In this document: piece by piece, positions 8,592 to 17,942 of the stretch
Layout: every line of letters begins with the position of its first letter
Position numbering within the stretch: the first letter of the stretch is position 1
Source of the DNA: CAYNNQ01 sp964398785
GTDB taxonomy: Bacteria > Desulfobacterota > Desulfovibrionia > Desulfovibrionales > Desulfonatronovibrionaceae
NCBI GenBank assembly: GCA_964398785.1
Contig: CAYNNQ010000003.1
Coordinates: forward strand, 68,735 to 132,734
Reading direction: 5' to 3'
Length of the DNA stretch: 64,000 nucleotides
Notes under the pieces: model-generated
Database searches by the model: none
Told to the model about the DNA's origin: nothing
The model's input: the letters and a program-made list of their open reading frames with translations, nothing else
Translations under genes and position numbers: made by a program

Positions 8592-8770
8592 TTCTTATGC
8601 GGAAATTCAAAAATTTCCGGGTTTAGAAATATCACGTTTCCAGTTCGGAAATGAGATTTTTTTCTGTTTAACAAGGAAATTAAATAATTATGAGCGAGCG
8701 TATCTTAATACGTGATCGAATAATTACGAAAATTGACGCCGTTAAAATGGAAAAGGGCCATTTCCGGATA
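8592..8770 (+). repeat. Family A MITE-like element, copy A2
   Basis: This is a near full-length A element upstream of miaB. It starts TTCTTATGCGGAAATTC and carries the palindromic CCGGAAATT-type arm and the CGTATCTTAATACG hairpin. The flanks are an unusually long direct repeat, GAATCTAGATAG, at 8580-8591 and 8771-8782. A second short piece of A-end sequence (TTCCGGATGGAGACTC, about 8794-8809) follows, suggesting a tandem or abortive insertion. Confidence 0.8.
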
Positions 8771-8839
8771 GAATCTAGATAGTAAAAGAGTCACTTCCGG
8801 ATGGAGACTCGTTTAAGACAAACGGCCGGCAGGATGCGC

Positions 8840-9424
8840 CTATCCGTCCAAAGGGAGCCATCCCTGCAAGAAGTTCATAACTTCGTCCACAGCATCCTGC
8901 AGCGATTTGTCCCCGTCATTGTCCACTCGCAGCTCAGCCCATCCACTTTCCTCAAAAGGCACATCCACTCCGACAACCGGACCCAATCCGGGGAATTCCC
9001 GGCCCGTATTTTTTCTTTCTACAGCCTTGGCATACAAACCAGCCATGACCAACCCTTCCGAACGTTGCCCTTCCCGGGCCATAGCCGTATGCAAAGAACA
9101 ACTTATATGTATTTCCGCAAATTTTTGGATAAGCTCCCGAGCCCTGTCCCGCATTGCTACCCGGGGAGCAGTCCCGTCCATCACCACTTTTTTGCCTTCC
9201 AGGACAAGATCGGCCGCCTCCCGAACAAACATCTCATAGGCGCGGGCTCTTTCTTCCGGAGTGTATTGTAGCTCAGGGAAATAAGCCCGACGCCGCTCGT
9301 CCATCTGCAAATAATGAGGGGCCAACTCCCGTGCTTCCAGCTCTTGGAGCACGGACACGGCGACGCTGCTTTTTCCCGATCCGGGCAGTCCAACGAACCA
9401 CACCGCCCATCCCTCACCGGACAA
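8840..9424 (-). CDS. Adenylyl-sulfate-kinase-like P-loop kinase
   Basis: This 194-residue P-loop kinase is of the APS-kinase (CysC) type. Walker A is GLPGSGKSS (about 12-20), followed by an acceptor-side MDERRR motif and VVMDGTAPR. APS kinase converts APS to PAPS, but the neighbour is an APH-type phosphotransferase rather than ATP sulfurylase, and conserved APS-contact residues could not be confirmed. A different small-molecule substrate is therefore plausible. It starts at TTG 9424, 4 bp after the upstream gene's stop, with GGAGTAGGGA as the ribosome site. Fused APH plus P-loop kinase proteins are known elsewhere; this may be a split version. Confidence 0.75.
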   Translation of the reverse strand: MSGEGWAVWFVGLPGSGKSSVAVSVLQELEARELAPHYLQMDERRRAYFPELQYTPEERARAYEMFVREAADLVLEGKKVVMDGTAPRVAMRDRARELIQKFAEIHISCSLHTAMAREGQRSEGLVMAGLYAKAVERKNTGREFPGLGPVVGVDVPFEESGWAELRVDNDGDKSLQDAVDEVMNFLQGWLPLDG

Positions 9425-9428
9425 TTCC

Positions 9429-10508
9429 CTACTCCATGTACCGATTTATATGTAAATAATCGAAAACATCCTCTTCCAGGACATTCTCCATAAACCTGAA
9501 CAAGCCTTCCCGTACTTCCGAGGGATGACCCGGATACCAGACAGGAGAAGCAACTACCAGGGCCCGGAATACGTAGAACGGGGCAATAACTTCCAACACT
9601 TCCTCATCCCCGGTAGTTTCCAGGTATTCTTCCCACAGGGCCTTATAAAGCCGCTCATAATCCCCGTTTAGACGCGGACTCTGATAAAGGCTGTACAAAA
9701 GATAATTGCAGGTCATGGTGCTCAGATCATCCCCGGGTTCGCCCCACTCCCCGCGACTACAATCCAAGACAGAGAAATCCTCTGTAGAGCGGACCAGGAC
9801 ATTCCACGGATGGAAATCGCCGTGAACCGCGCTCAGGCGATGGGCGTAATCGCGCAGTTTCCAACGCCAGTCAATCAGTTTCTTTTCCAAACGTATGCAC
9901 CGCTGTCGAGGGAATTGGGCATAGGGGCTAGGATAATTGTCAATCAACCCCCATATACATTCGGAGTCCCCAATTAACTGCCGTACCCGGCGCTCATAAA
10001 GATCCCGGGCCTCCTTTTTCCTTCCATGCAAATCAGCCAGCCAGCGCCCGAAATTCCTGGCCAGTTCCTCGTCTCCAGCTCGGAATCCCTTTTTTCCGAT
10101 CCTCTCCAGATCCCAAAAATAGTCATATCCTTCCACTTTTTCGTGGACGATACAAAACTCCTGTGGCTCCTTAACCGGGACCAGCTCCTTCTGTCCATCC
10201 ATGTATCCCAGGGCCAAAGGGCGAACATGCCTGGGTATGCGCCTGCCCGTTTCATACTGAAACATGAGTATGGACGCCCGGTCCCAATAAAACTGGTGTC
10301 CGTACTCATCGCCGCGCATCATGGAAAGCACAGCCTGTTTTTCCTGTCCTTTTTCCGTGTAAGAGACCTGCACCGGTTTACCATAGCCGAAATCCTTCAT
10401 CCCCTGTTCATCCAGTGAACCGATTTTTCCCACGGCATATACACGGATATCTTCGGCCAGGGCCTCACTCAAAAATTTTTGGACATTTTCCTTGCTTAAT
10501 TCAAACAT
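9429..10508 (-). CDS. Aminoglycoside-phosphotransferase-family kinase
   Basis: This 359-residue protein has the APH/choline-kinase fold in its C-terminal two thirds. The catalytic loop is VHGDFHPWNVL (about residues 245-255) and the Mg-binding segment is VLDCSRGEWGEPGDDLS, where Asp replaces the usual DFG-type Asp context. Members phosphorylate small molecules (antibiotics, choline, homoserine, sugars); no substrate can be inferred. Start ATG 10508 has a GAGGTG site; the track's longer frame runs through the structured leader. It is translationally linked to the APS-kinase-like gene 4 bp downstream. Nothing suggests a resistance cassette. Confidence 0.8.
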   Translation of the reverse strand: MFELSKENVQKFLSEALAEDIRVYAVGKIGSLDEQGMKDFGYGKPVQVSYTEKGQEKQAVLSMMRGDEYGHQFYWDRASILMFQYETGRRIPRHVRPLALGYMDGQKELVPVKEPQEFCIVHEKVEGYDYFWDLERIGKKGFRAGDEELARNFGRWLADLHGRKKEARDLYERRVRQLIGDSECIWGLIDNYPSPYAQFPRQRCIRLEKKLIDWRWKLRDYAHRLSAVHGDFHPWNVLVRSTEDFSVLDCSRGEWGEPGDDLSTMTCNYLLYSLYQSPRLNGDYERLYKALWEEYLETTGDEEVLEVIAPFYVFRALVVASPVWYPGHPSEVREGLFRFMENVLEEDVFDYLHINRYME

Positions 10509-10536
10509 GGGAGCATCACCTCGCGGACAGCCAAAA

Positions 10537-10611
10537 TCCCGGAGTGATGCGGTCTCCATCGACTCCCGGGACTGGAATTACCCAAAAGGAAGACCTTTTG
10601 GTCTCCTTCCG
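10537..10611 (-). promoter_or_regulatory. Structured leader of the two-kinase operon, possible attenuator
   Basis: Upstream of the APH-family gene the minus strand can form a long hairpin (10571-10537: stems TCCCG/CGGGA, GAGT/ACTC and GATG/CATC with single-base bulges) followed directly by TTTT. Just before it, two mutually exclusive hairpins overlap: CCAAAAGG-TCTT-CCTTTTGG (10601-10582) and AAGGAGACC-AAAA-GGTCTTCCTT. A terminator-like stem plus alternative pairing is the layout of an attenuator or riboswitch. I could not match it to a known class. Confidence 0.4.
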
Positions 10612-10930
10612 GAGCTCGAACTTCGCCCTCCCGAATAATAAGTGCCACGCGGAAGTCCCACAGTCAACACACCCGCTAAAAAACAACACCTGTCCCCCAA
10701 AAAATCGGATTGCATGAGGGCCTGGGATGTTTACGAACAAAAAGGAAAGAGATATGCGATTCCCAGCGAAGGGCGAACAATCGATTTAAGGGGTGGATCT
10801 TGCTCTTTATCCGCGACTAATATCGAAAAATCCAAAAAACGCGCAAATAAAGCCGCCCACCTATTTTTTGCAAAACATTGAACGCCAGATATAATACATG
10901 TATCTCGGAATATAAACATATCACTATATG
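10612..10930. other. Intergenic stretch without recognised genes
   Basis: This divergent gap between the minus-strand kinase pair and the plus-strand binding-protein gene must hold promoters for both. I see no strong hexamer pair and no credible ORF. Confidence 0.35.
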
Positions 10931-10936
10931 TATTCT

Positions 10937-11062
10937 GACCCAACTGCAAAGAGTCGAAGGCTGGAGTTAAAGGCACAGATTAGACATTGTAACTCTCTGA
11001 TTTTACTTTAAACCTAAAACCTAAAACTATCTGCAAAAAGATATTTTTTTTGCAGGCGTATT
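10937..11062 (+). repeat. Family C MITE-like element, copy C1
   Basis: This 126-bp element runs from GACCCAACTGCAAAGAGTCG to TTTTTTTTGCAGGCGTATT. It is flanked by the exact 6-bp direct repeat TATTCT at 10931-10936 and 11063-11068. The right arm can fold as a hairpin (CTGCAAAAAG against TTTTTGCAG). The element ends 24 bp before the start codon at 11086. Confidence 0.85.
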
Positions 11063-11085
11063 TATTCTTTTATGAGGATTAGCCC

Positions 11086-12162
11086 ATGTGCGCACTACCA
11101 AAGCTGAAACATCCCATTCTTGGCCTGATAACAGTCCTTTTCTTGTTTAGCGGCGCATACTCCCATGTTTTCGCAGGCACCCCTGCCCGACTTTTTATCC
11201 TGCACAGCTACGAAAAGGGCCATGTCTGCGGCCAACCCCAGCACGACGGAATAGTGGCTGAGTTGAAGGAACGGGGTTACACCCTGGGCGAAGACCTGAA
11301 AATCAAGCCCTATTACATGGACACTAAAAAGAAGAACAACACCCCGGAACTTATCCGGGAGCAAGCAAATCTGGCCCGGAAAAAGATCCGGAATTTTGCT
11401 CCGGATATTTTAATAACCCTTGATGACAACGCCTTTAAACATGTCGGACTGAAATTTGTGGATTCCGGTACTCCGGTGGTATTTTCCGGGATGAACGGTC
11501 AACCCGAAAAATACGATCGGCTCGTCCCCTTTATGGATTCCTGGGAACACCCGGGACACAATATCACCGGGGTCTACGAAAAACTGCACATCTCCGATGC
11601 TGCCCGCGTGCATTCCAAACTTTTCCCGGAATTGGAGAAATTGACTATACTCGTGGATAAATCGCCCACTGGAAGAGCCCTGACTAAGCAAATCAAAATA
11701 GAAATAAAAGAAGAGGGCCTTCCCTGCGAATGGGAAATGAAAACAATAACTAGTTGGGAAGAATACAAAAAAGCAATCAGGGCAGCCAATTCCTCCCCGG
11801 AAGTGGATGCCATCTACCCAGCGGCGCTTCTCCTCAAAGATAGCAAAGGGAAGACATACACCGCCCCGGAAATATTCAACTGGACTGCGGAAAACTCCCG
11901 GAAGCCGGAACTGGGTATAAACTATTCCTTTACCCGCATGGGGCTTTTCGGAGGGGCTGCAGTGGATTTCTTCGCCATGGGGAAGCAGGCTGGAGACATG
12001 GTGGCCAAAATCCTGGAGGGGAAAAAGGCCGGAAATATTCCTCTGGAAAAGGCAAAAAGATATGCCCTGGTCTTTAATCTAAAACGGGCGGAGGAACTGG
12101 GCATCAAGATACCCAGGGAGGTCATCCTGGCCGCGGACAAGGTTATAGGCAAAGATGAATAA
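11086..12162 (+). CDS. ABC-type periplasmic substrate-binding protein, sensory partner
   Basis: This 358-residue protein has a signal peptide (about 1-30, ending HVFAG) and a two-lobe periplasmic-binding fold of the PF04392-like ABC substrate-binding class. Conserved features are LFILHSYEKGHVCG at the mature N-terminus, TLDDNAF, and PVVFSGMNGQPEKY. No permease or ATPase gene is adjacent. Instead it overlaps the hybrid histidine kinase by 8 bp, so it probably presents a ligand to that sensor rather than feeding a transporter. The ligand is unknown. An ATG with GAGG upstream supports the start. Confidence 0.82.
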   Translation: MCALPKLKHPILGLITVLFLFSGAYSHVFAGTPARLFILHSYEKGHVCGQPQHDGIVAELKERGYTLGEDLKIKPYYMDTKKKNNTPELIREQANLARKKIRNFAPDILITLDDNAFKHVGLKFVDSGTPVVFSGMNGQPEKYDRLVPFMDSWEHPGHNITGVYEKLHISDAARVHSKLFPELEKLTILVDKSPTGRALTKQIKIEIKEEGLPCEWEMKTITSWEEYKKAIRAANSSPEVDAIYPAALLLKDSKGKTYTAPEIFNWTAENSRKPELGINYSFTRMGLFGGAAVDFFAMGKQAGDMVAKILEGKKAGNIPLEKAKRYALVFNLKRAEELGIKIPREVILAADKVIGKDE

Positions 12163-15127
12163 TCCAGGCAATAACATCCCTGGAGAACAGAAGTTCTCCG
12201 CCTTTCTTACCTGGACCCTGATAGCCCTTTTGGGGATTTCCCTAACCCTGGTTATGGGGGTCTTGTATATCATCCTCAGTCGCACAATGACCAACGAATT
12301 CTACAACAAGCTGGAGGCTGAGCGGACAAAGGTCAGCATGGAGCTCCAGGACCGTTTCAACCAGCTGGAAAAAAAACTGCGGGATATGGGGGCGAACAAT
12401 GCTTTGCGGGTGAGTCTTATGCTGGGGATGGACAACCAGCTTCGGGAGACCATCACAGAGCAGTATTCTCCTTCCCGGGGTTCCTTTTTCCTTATAAAAA
12501 AGGCGGGAAAGGACTCGGGATTTACCCCGGATATTCCGGAGAGGTTAACCCCGGTAAAGAATCATCTGCTCTCCATGCCGGAAAAAGACCATATCCTAAG
12601 CCAACAGTTTCAGGAAGTAGGCGAGGGTCGGTTTATCTCCGTTTACTCCCTCCCGGTTCAGGGTAGAAATAAACGCTTGGGTACTGCTTTTGCCATATAT
12701 ACCCTTTCCCGGGACACCGGTTTCTGGAAAAAAATAAATCCGGCCCACAAAAGCCATTTATGCTTGTGGGACGAGGGCCGCCCGGTCAACATGCGTACCC
12801 AAAAGACCATGCAGCTTCCCCAGGATTTCTCCCGTAGCTCATTTTCCGGTAAAGACACTTTCCAGACGATCCCGGGATCCGCGTGGACCCTGCTCCCGTT
12901 TAAGAAATTCCCCCATTTGGTGTATTTGGCTTCCTCTGCTGAACTCCAAAAAGAAAAAAGATTCCTGATTTTTATACTCGGGACTCTGACAGCGGCTGTT
13001 TTCCTTTTAACCTTGGTTGCCTCCATTTTCATCGTGCGCAGGATGAGTAAACCCCTGGGTAACATGGCCGAACAGGCCATGCAGATAGCCCGGGAACCCT
13101 CCGGTTACTACCTGCAGGAGGAAAAAATCCACTATCTCGAGTTCCGCAAGCTGGCCAAGGCCTTCAATCAGGTATTGTCCGGCCTGTTCGAGGCCCAGGA
13201 GGAGCTGAAGAAGCAGGCCCAAAAAGAGCTCGATGCCTCGGAAATGCGTTACCAAAACCTGGTGGAAACCAGTCCCGCCGGGATATTTTACATGGATCTC
13301 CAGGAGAGGATACTCTTTGCCAACCACACTTTGGAGATAATGACCGGCTATTCGGAAAACGAACTCAAGGTATTGACCTACCAAGCTTTGCAGCACTCGG
13401 AAGAGGTGGACAACCCTCCCGAGGAAAACATGATAAAGTGGAGCCACAAAGGAGCACAAGAGAAACGGGAAGCGCAATGGATCTGTAAAAACGGAGAAAA
13501 AATCTGGGTGGAACTGCGGGCGGCCAGAATCAGGGAAAAAGAAAAAGAAGCTATCCTGGTCAACGCCATGGATATCACGGAACGTAAATCGGCCGAAAAG
13601 GCGGTAAGACAGAGCGAGGAAAAATACCGTTCCGTGATCAATCAAAGCACGGACTATATTTATATGTTCTCCCCAGGGAGCAAACAGGTAACGGAAGCCA
13701 ACCCTGCCATGCTCGACCTTTTGGGCTACACCCGGGAAGAGATGCTCTCCCTGAAGGTGGACGATTTCATAGCTGGAGAGACCCGGGAGGAATTCAATCA
13801 AAAGATCGAAAGTATCCGCCGGGAAGGCCACTTTTTCCTTAGTGACCGTCTTTTGCAGAAGAAAAACGGAGACAGGGTGCACGTGGAATCCCGGGCCAAT
13901 GTTATCGCCTACGGGGGGAGGGAACTTATAAGCGTGGTCTGCCGGGATCTTTCCGAGCGCAAAAGGATCGAGGAAGAGCGCCTGAAAAGACAAAAGCTGG
14001 AATCCATAGGGATCCTTGCCGGAGGCCTTGCCCACGATTTCAACAACCTCTTGACCGGAATAATAGGGAATCTCTCCCTGGCCCAAAAACATACCCGGTC
14101 CGAAGACAACATCTCCACCCTGCTAGAGAAGACGGAAAAGGCCTGCTTCAATGCCCGGGACATAGCCCAACAGCTTTTAACCTTTTCCCAGGGCGGTGCC
14201 CCCTTGGTGGATGTGGTTTCCATGTCCGAACTCCTCAATGACACGGCCACCTTTTCCCTGCGGGGATCCAATATCGTTGCCCGGTTCTCCATCCAAGAAG
14301 ATCTTTGGGAGGCGGAGGTGGATGCCACCCAGATAAGCCAGGTCATAGACAACCTGGTCATAAACGCCCGGGATGCAATGTCTGAAGGGGGCACGGTTTT
14401 TATACGGGCCCGTAACCTCATCCCGGACGAGGCTCACGGTGCCTCCCTTTCTCCGGGCAGATACATACAGATATGCATTGAAGACGAAGGGGATGGTGTC
14501 TCCGAGGAATCCTTATCCAGGATATTCGACCCGTATTTCACCACCAAGGAAACAGGCAACGGACTAGGCCTGGCCATGGTCCACTCCATCATCGAAAAAC
14601 ACGGCGGGCAAATACACGTGCAATCAACGCCGGAAGTAGGCACCGCTTTTTATATCTACCTCCCGGCCTCGGGAAAAAGCCGGGAAAATCTGGACCGGAA
14701 AAAGGTGGAGAATTTGCCGGCGGGCCAAGGGAAAATACTGGTCATGGACGACGAAGAGGTGGTTTTGGATGTTGCCGAAGACGCCCTTACCCATCTGGGC
14801 TACGAAGCGACCCTGGTTGCGACCGGGGACAAGGCCGTGGAGACTTACCAGGAGGCTATGCAAACCGGAGATGGATTTGACGCGGTCATCTTGGATCTGA
14901 CAGTGCGCGGCGGCATGGGCGGAGAGGAAGCCATCCGGGAGCTTTTGCGGATCGATCCCTCGGTGCGGGCGATTGTCTCCAGCGGATACTCCCATGACCC
15001 GATAATGGCCAATTACCGGGAATACGGATTTGCCGACATTCTGTCCAAACCGTACAAAGTGGACAATCTGGCCCAGGTCCTGGCCCGGGTGTTAAATAGT
15101 CCATCTCAGACCAATTCAACCGACTAA
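12155..15127 (+). CDS. Hybrid sensor histidine kinase (HAMP-PAS-PAS-HisKA-HATPase-REC)
   Basis: This 990-residue membrane sensor has TM1 (about 20-45), a periplasmic region (about 46-268), TM2 (about 270-295), a HAMP-like linker, two PAS domains (about 365-480 and 485-610), HisKA with phosphorylatable His627 in GGLAHDFNN, and HATPase with N-box NLVINARDAM and GNGLGLAMV. A C-terminal receiver (about 865-985) has phospho-acceptor Asp914 and the Lys of LSKPYK. It has no DNA-binding output, so it probably passes phosphate to a separate regulator. The 8-bp overlap with the binding-protein gene suggests a ligand-sensing pair. Confidence 0.92.
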   Translation: MNNPGNNIPGEQKFSAFLTWTLIALLGISLTLVMGVLYIILSRTMTNEFYNKLEAERTKVSMELQDRFNQLEKKLRDMGANNALRVSLMLGMDNQLRETITEQYSPSRGSFFLIKKAGKDSGFTPDIPERLTPVKNHLLSMPEKDHILSQQFQEVGEGRFISVYSLPVQGRNKRLGTAFAIYTLSRDTGFWKKINPAHKSHLCLWDEGRPVNMRTQKTMQLPQDFSRSSFSGKDTFQTIPGSAWTLLPFKKFPHLVYLASSAELQKEKRFLIFILGTLTAAVFLLTLVASIFIVRRMSKPLGNMAEQAMQIAREPSGYYLQEEKIHYLEFRKLAKAFNQVLSGLFEAQEELKKQAQKELDASEMRYQNLVETSPAGIFYMDLQERILFANHTLEIMTGYSENELKVLTYQALQHSEEVDNPPEENMIKWSHKGAQEKREAQWICKNGEKIWVELRAARIREKEKEAILVNAMDITERKSAEKAVRQSEEKYRSVINQSTDYIYMFSPGSKQVTEANPAMLDLLGYTREEMLSLKVDDFIAGETREEFNQKIESIRREGHFFLSDRLLQKKNGDRVHVESRANVIAYGGRELISVVCRDLSERKRIEEERLKRQKLESIGILAGGLAHDFNNLLTGIIGNLSLAQKHTRSEDNISTLLEKTEKACFNARDIAQQLLTFSQGGAPLVDVVSMSELLNDTATFSLRGSNIVARFSIQEDLWEAEVDATQISQVIDNLVINARDAMSEGGTVFIRARNLIPDEAHGASLSPGRYIQICIEDEGDGVSEESLSRIFDPYFTTKETGNGLGLAMVHSIIEKHGGQIHVQSTPEVGTAFYIYLPASGKSRENLDRKKVENLPAGQGKILVMDDEEVVLDVAEDALTHLGYEATLVATGDKAVETYQEAMQTGDGFDAVILDLTVRGGMGGEEAIRELLRIDPSVRAIVSSGYSHDPIMANYREYGFADILSKPYKVDNLAQVLARVLNSPSQTNSTD

Positions 15128-15141
15128 AAGGAGCCAGGCAA

Positions 15142-16125
15142 ATGTATATAATCACCGGCGGGGCGGGTTTTATCGGCAGCGCTTTCGCCTGGGAGCTAAA
15201 CAGGCAGGGTGTTGAAGATATCCTGATCGTGGACAATCTCGGATTCGAGGAAAAATGGAAGAACCTGACCGGGCTCAAGTTTGTGGACTACGAACACCGG
15301 GACCGCCTGCCGGAGATGTTGGAGAAGGGCAATCTGCCCTCTTTGCAGGGCATCATCCACATGGGTGCCTGTTCCAGCACCACGGAAAGGGACGCCGAGT
15401 TCCTCATGGAAAACAACTTCCGCTACTCCAAAAGGCTGGCCCTTCACTGTATAAAAGAAGGCATCCGCTTTATCTATGCCAGCAGTGCCGCCACCTACGG
15501 GGACGGGAGCAGGGGATTCCGGGACATGCACACTATGCTGCCAAAGTATCGCCCCCTGAACATGTACGGATATTCCAAACACTTATTCGACTTATGGGCA
15601 TGGAGAAAAAACCTGCTCTCCCAGATGGTCGGGCTCAAGTTCTTCAATGTATTCGGTCCCAATGAATACCACAAAAAGGATATGAAAAGCGTGGTCTGCA
15701 AGGCCTATTACCAGATCAGGGATAGCAAAAAGCTGAACCTGTTTCGGTCTTACAGGCCGGAATACCCGCATGGCGGACAAATGCGCGACTTTGTCTACGT
15801 TAAGGACTGTACACGAATAATGGCCTGGCTGCTGGGAAACAGGGAAGTTAATGGCCTATTCAACCTGGGTACGGGCACCCCGCGCACATGGAACGATTTG
15901 GGACGGGCAGTGTTTACGGCTATGGGGGAAAAAGAACAGATTGAATACATTGACATGCCCGAGTACCTGCGGCCCAAATACCAGTACTACACCCGGGCGG
16001 AGATGGATAAACTGGCTGAAGCAGGCTGTCCCACGCGATTCACCTCCCTGGAAGAGGCCGTGCAAGACTATATATGCAACCATCTAGATACAGGCAATAA
16101 ATACCTTGAGAGTCCTGCAGATTAA
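15142..16125 (+). CDS. hldD: ADP-L-glycero-D-manno-heptose 6-epimerase
   Basis: This 327-residue short-chain dehydrogenase-fold enzyme catalyses the last step of ADP-L-glycero-D-manno-heptose synthesis for the LPS inner core. The NADP-binding motif GGAGFIGS is at residues 6-13, and the active-site pair is MYGYSKHLFD (Tyr/Lys). The segment FFNVFGPNEYHKKDMKS is characteristic of HldD/RfaD. The length is normal (E. coli 310). It follows the sensor kinase by 14 bp with an AAAGGAG site, so they may be cotranscribed. It converges on the zinc-ribbon gene with only a 2-bp gap. Confidence 0.95.
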   Translation: MYIITGGAGFIGSAFAWELNRQGVEDILIVDNLGFEEKWKNLTGLKFVDYEHRDRLPEMLEKGNLPSLQGIIHMGACSSTTERDAEFLMENNFRYSKRLALHCIKEGIRFIYASSAATYGDGSRGFRDMHTMLPKYRPLNMYGYSKHLFDLWAWRKNLLSQMVGLKFFNVFGPNEYHKKDMKSVVCKAYYQIRDSKKLNLFRSYRPEYPHGGQMRDFVYVKDCTRIMAWLLGNREVNGLFNLGTGTPRTWNDLGRAVFTAMGEKEQIEYIDMPEYLRPKYQYYTRAEMDKLAEAGCPTRFTSLEEAVQDYICNHLDTGNKYLESPAD

Positions 16126-16127
16126 GT

Positions 16128-16367
16128 TCAAACAAAATCCGGGTCGACCGCTGCCCTTCCGTTGTCCAAAATGAGGCGCATATATTCAATGGTGGACTTG
16201 TCCACCGGCGTTATGGGGAACTGCCGGCGGCAGGAGTCACAACGGGCCATGCCCGGTTCGCTGTTGGCCAAAAGAGGCACCTCCCGTCCACAATTCGGGC
16301 AGGGATACATGAGGACCAACTCCATCTTGACCGGTTTCACCGGGGTATAAAACTGTCTTTCCGCCAT
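16128..16367 (-). CDS. Small zinc-ribbon protein
   Basis: This 79-residue cytoplasmic protein contains one zinc ribbon: CPNC (about 23-26) and CDSC (about 43-46). This layout is common in small rubredoxin/TFIIB-like ribbons that modulate larger complexes. I do not recognise a named family. It sits downstream of gpmI and rsfS on the same strand, about 50 bp past gpmI, so it could be the last gene of that unit. It is tail-to-tail with hldD. Confidence 0.7.
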   Translation of the reverse strand: MAERQFYTPVKPVKMELVLMYPCPNCGREVPLLANSEPGMARCDSCRRQFPITPVDKSTIEYMRLILDNGRAAVDPDFV

Positions 16368-16415
16368 ATTCTCACCTATAGAGTTACAAGCTGACCGGGC
16401 ATTAATTGCTCCCGG

Positions 16416-17942
16416 TTAGACAAGGGATTTTCCGCTCATTTCCACCGGCTGTTCCATGTCCAGTATGGAGAGCAAAGTAGGGGCCACATCCCCCAATATA
16501 CCCTCGGACCTGCGCAATCCCTTTCTACCAGGGGGGTAAAGCACTGCCGGGACTGGATTCAGGCTGTGCGAAGTTTTGGGGTTGCCCTCCGCATCCAGCA
16601 TATCATCGGCATTGCCGTGGTCCGCGGTAATAAAAGCCGTGCCCTTGCTTTGGTCCAATGCCCGCAAGACGTTACCAACACATTCGTCCACCGCTTCGCA
16701 CGCCCGGATAACTGCCTGCATATCCCCGGTATGGCCCACCATGTCCAGATTGGCGAAATTGCATACGTACAAGGAATGCGATTGCTCCAGCAATTTGGAA
16801 CAAAGGGTCTCGCTCACGCTGTAAACGCTCATCTCCGGTTTTTGATCGTAAGTGGACACCTCTCGTGGAGAAGGAATCAATATCCTGTCTTCCCCCGGGA
16901 AAGGAGTTTCCTCTCCTCCGTTAAAGAAATAAGTCACGTGTGCATACTTTTCGGTCTCCGCCAGCCGCAACTGGGTAAGACCATGTTCGGAGACAACCTG
17001 CCCCAGGATATTCTCCAGATGCAGGGGAGGGAAAATCACGGGCAGTGGGAACTGTGCATCATAGCTGGTCATAGTCACCATATCCGGGTTCGGCCAGCTC
17101 TTTCGGGGAAATTCGGCAAAATTTTCTTGACAAAGGGCTTGGGTGATCTGCCTGGCCCTGTCGGCGCGAAAATTGAAAAAAACAACCGTATCTCCGGGCT
17201 GTATGCAAGCCACCGGCTCGCCCTGTCCATCCCGGACTACACTGGGGGGGACGAATTCATCAGTAACACCTTGTCTATAATAGCCTTCCATTCCCTGTAC
17301 AGGATCAAGAATAGCTTCCCCCTCCCCAAGGACGAGTGCTTCATATGCCGTCCTAGTCCTATCCCAGCGTTCATCCCTGTCCATAGCGTAATACCGCCCG
17401 GACAAACTCGCTATTTTGCCTTTTTCTCCACCCTGCAAAAAATCTTGGAGTTCGGCCAGGAAATTTTTCCCGCTGTGCGGGGAGGTATCCCGCCCGTCCA
17501 TGAAGCAATGCACGTATGAAGTAAGGTTTCTTGCCCAAGCTATATCCAGAAGTGCCTGCAAGTGCCGTTGGTGGCTGTGCACCCCCCCATCGGAAAGCAG
17601 GCCCATAAAATGCACGCGCCCGGAACATCTGTCCAAGGCTTGGGTCAGGGCCTCATTCTGGGCCATGGTGCCTTGATCAATGGACATATTTATACGCATA
17701 ATATCCTGGTAGACTACTCTTCCCGCACCCAGGTTCATATGCCCCACTTCGGAATTGCCCATCTGCCCCGGAGGAAGTCCCACAGCCTCCTCTCCGGCCA
17801 GTAATTCCCCCACCTCCTTTCCAGACAAGATGCGGTCAAGATTGGGGGTATGGGCCCGGGAGATAGCGTTGCCCGTTCCCGGAGACGCCATCCCCCATCC
17901 GTCCAATATCAGGAGCAAAAGCGGGGTGTGCCGGCTATTCAT
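16416..17942 (-). CDS. gpmI: 2,3-bisphosphoglycerate-independent phosphoglycerate mutase
   Basis: This 508-residue di-manganese enzyme interconverts 3- and 2-phosphoglycerate in glycolysis and gluconeogenesis. Diagnostic segments are LLILDGWG (metal Asp), GNSEVGHMNLGAG with the nucleophilic Ser, DGRDTSPHSG, and ITADHGNADDM with metal ligands near the C-terminus. The length matches the family (about 510). Its start overlaps the rsfS stop by 8 bp, so the two are probably coupled. Confidence 0.96.
   Translation of the reverse strand: MNSRHTPLLLLILDGWGMASPGTGNAISRAHTPNLDRILSGKEVGELLAGEEAVGLPPGQMGNSEVGHMNLGAGRVVYQDIMRINMSIDQGTMAQNEALTQALDRCSGRVHFMGLLSDGGVHSHQRHLQALLDIAWARNLTSYVHCFMDGRDTSPHSGKNFLAELQDFLQGGEKGKIASLSGRYYAMDRDERWDRTRTAYEALVLGEGEAILDPVQGMEGYYRQGVTDEFVPPSVVRDGQGEPVACIQPGDTVVFFNFRADRARQITQALCQENFAEFPRKSWPNPDMVTMTSYDAQFPLPVIFPPLHLENILGQVVSEHGLTQLRLAETEKYAHVTYFFNGGEETPFPGEDRILIPSPREVSTYDQKPEMSVYSVSETLCSKLLEQSHSLYVCNFANLDMVGHTGDMQAVIRACEAVDECVGNVLRALDQSKGTAFITADHGNADDMLDAEGNPKTSHSLNPVPAVLYPPGRKGLRRSEGILGDVAPTLLSILDMEQPVEMSGKSLV

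Noticed and set aside
8840..9424. A dedicated cysC for sulfate assimilation
   Set aside because: The neighbours are an APH kinase and no ATP sulfurylase or PAPS reductase; the fold is clear but the substrate is not.
10642..10881. 79-residue plus-strand frame in the divergent gap
   Set aside because: No ribosome site or conserved features, and it ends at an AT-rich region; probably a chance frame.
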